64,000 bases of DNA from an uncultured Sphingomonadaceae bacterium. GTDB taxonomy: Bacteria > Pseudomonadota > Alphaproteobacteria > Sphingomonadales > Sphingomonadaceae. Positions 63,194-64,000 of this stretch are shown here, piece after piece; the first letter of the stretch is position 1, and each line of letters begins with the position of its first letter. The DNA lies in NCBI GenBank assembly GCA_947497315.1, contig CANMFX010000001.1, forward strand, positions 558,001 to 622,000, read 5' to 3'. The notes under the pieces are model-generated. The model was given only the letters and a program-made list of their open reading frames with translations. It was not told where the DNA came from and did not search any database. The position numbers and the translations under genes are program-made.

Positions 63194-63616
63194 ATGAGGC
63201 TCCATATCGTCGCTCGCGGAAAAATCGGCCGCAGCCCTGAACAGGAGCTGGTTGAGCGGTATACCAAGCGGATCAACTGGGATGTGAAGCTGAGTGAGCT
63301 GCCCGAGCAAGGCGGAAAAATACCGAAAATAAGTGATCAGACGAAAATCATCGCACTTGATGAAACCGGAGAGAACTGGACCAGCAAGGCCTTTGCAAAG
63401 GTTCTGAGCAGCTGGCGCGACAATGGGGTACGCGAGGCGCGCTTCCTTATCGGAGCGGCGGACGGTTTGACCGAAGAAGAGCGCAGCAGCGCCGACCATT
63501 TCTTCTCCTTTGGCAAAGCAACCTGGCCGCATCTGATGGCTAGAGCCATGCTGGCCGAGCAGCTGTTTCGGGCGACTGCAATCATCGCCAATCATCCTTA
63601 TCATCGAGAGGGCTAA
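63194..63616 (+). CDS. rlmH: 23S rRNA pseudouridine-1915 N3-methyltransferase RlmH
   Basis: A 140-residue SPOUT-fold enzyme beginning RLHIVARGKIGRSPEQELV, with FLIGAADGLTEEER and the knotted C-terminal region (KATWPHLMARAMLAEQLFRA). It methylates pseudouridine 1915 of 23S rRNA. It starts 18 bases after rsfS and is followed after three bases by the murein hydrolase activator gene. Confidence 0.95.
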   Translation: MRLHIVARGKIGRSPEQELVERYTKRINWDVKLSELPEQGGKIPKISDQTKIIALDETGENWTSKAFAKVLSSWRDNGVREARFLIGAADGLTEEERSSADHFFSFGKATWPHLMARAMLAEQLFRATAIIANHPYHREG

Positions 63617-63619
63617 GGG

Positions 63620-64000
63620 GTGCTGCGCTGGCTTTTCCTGCTGCTTGGCCTAGCCGCCATCGGTGCTTTTTTCGCAGAAACTCTGACTGCTCAAACCCCC
63701 GGACCGTCATTGGAAGAACAACAGCGATCCCTGGTTTCAGCTCGCGAACAATCGGATAAAGCCCGTCAACGCAGCGATGCTTTGCGCCGTCAGGCAGAGG
63801 CATCAACCAATGAAGCAGACCGGATCGGGATTGAAGCGGCCGCGCTCGCCGCGCGCATACAGGCGGCAGAAGCCGATATCCGTGCGGCACGGTCCCGTAT
63901 TGCGATTGTTGAACGCTTGCAGGAGCGCCAGCGCGCCCGGTTGGCCGAGAAACAAGGGCCGGTGATACGGCTGACCGCCGCACTGCAGATGATGACGCGC
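63620..64000 (+). CDS. EnvC-like murein hydrolase activator (N-terminal part)
   Basis: Only the first 127 codons are present; the gene runs off the window. It starts with GTG at 63620, has a signal peptide (LLLGLAAIGAFFAETLTA) and a long coiled coil rich in Ala, Arg, Glu and Gln (SARQRSDALRRQAEAS-like, here REQSDKARQRSDALRRQAEA). In this position after rlmH, EnvC-type proteins with a degenerate or active M23 domain at the C-terminus are typical and activate amidases during cell division. The M23 domain itself is not visible here. Confidence 0.8.
   Translation, partial: MLRWLFLLLGLAAIGAFFAETLTAQTPGPSLEEQQRSLVSAREQSDKARQRSDALRRQAEASTNEADRIGIEAAALAARIQAAEADIRAARSRIAIVERLQERQRARLAEKQGPVIRLTAALQMMTR

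Overview
The window is ordinary chromosomal DNA of an alphaproteobacterium, most likely a marine sphingomonad (Sphingorhabdus, Parasphingorhabdus or Sphingopyxis type). This is inferred from gene order and protein style: an Rrf2-sufB-sufC-sufD-sufS-sufT-sufA operon, secB divergent from a Tim44-like gene and mltA, rpmH-rnpA-yidD-yidC-engB, proA-nadD-rsfS-rlmH followed by a murein hydrolase activator, LytM-bactofilin with a CtrA-type box, a DUF4167 protein, and many small exported proteins. I saw no rRNA, tRNA, insertion sequence, prophage or CRISPR array.

Layout. 1-540: end of an ECF-type sigma factor gene and a small membrane protein coupled to it. 541-4298 (minus): a three-gene envelope cassette, DUF3604 lipoprotein, membrane-anchored parvulin-like protein and HupE/UreJ-like protein. 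4430-8450: TauD-type dioxygenase, DUF885 lipoprotein peptidase and an AraC regulator. 8464-15284: the SUF Fe-S assembly operon of ten tightly coupled genes with an IscR-like operator on its promoter; it contains two extra genes of unknown function (10495-10800 and 11534-11860). 15297-20756: a JmjC/cupin-like hydroxylase, an AT-rich orphan gene, etfBA with an ACGT-repeat operator, and sucC without sucD.

20931-34140: a serine hydrolase; a minus-strand run of M61 peptidase, ppa, small lipoprotein and acetyltransferase; the translation genes hisS-prfA-prmC; a DUF4167 protein; ygfZ, pyrC, rarD and small genes. 34164-43854: a lipoprotein gene behind clustered TTAAC half-sites; a four-gene oxidative operon (NTF2-like, ABM monooxygenase, cytochrome P450, SDR); murA; a class II aldolase; an S9 peptidase divergent from an Lrp/AsnC regulator.

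43890-58523: secB-murJ-trpS, a Tim44-like gene, mltA, an Smr gene, GST-dapE, and the rpmH-rnpA-yidD-yidC-engB membrane biogenesis block, then a ClpP-fold periplasmic protein and comM. 58551-64000: a LytM peptidase/bactofilin pair overlapping by 86 nt, divergent from proA, a four-helix membrane protein, nadD, rsfS, rlmH and the start of an EnvC-like gene cut by the window edge.

Most of the content is housekeeping. The best candidates for something undescribed are the DUF3604/parvulin/HupE cassette, the two unexplained genes inside the suf operon, the P450 operon, and the AT-rich orphan whose last codons run through the etfA terminator into etfA.
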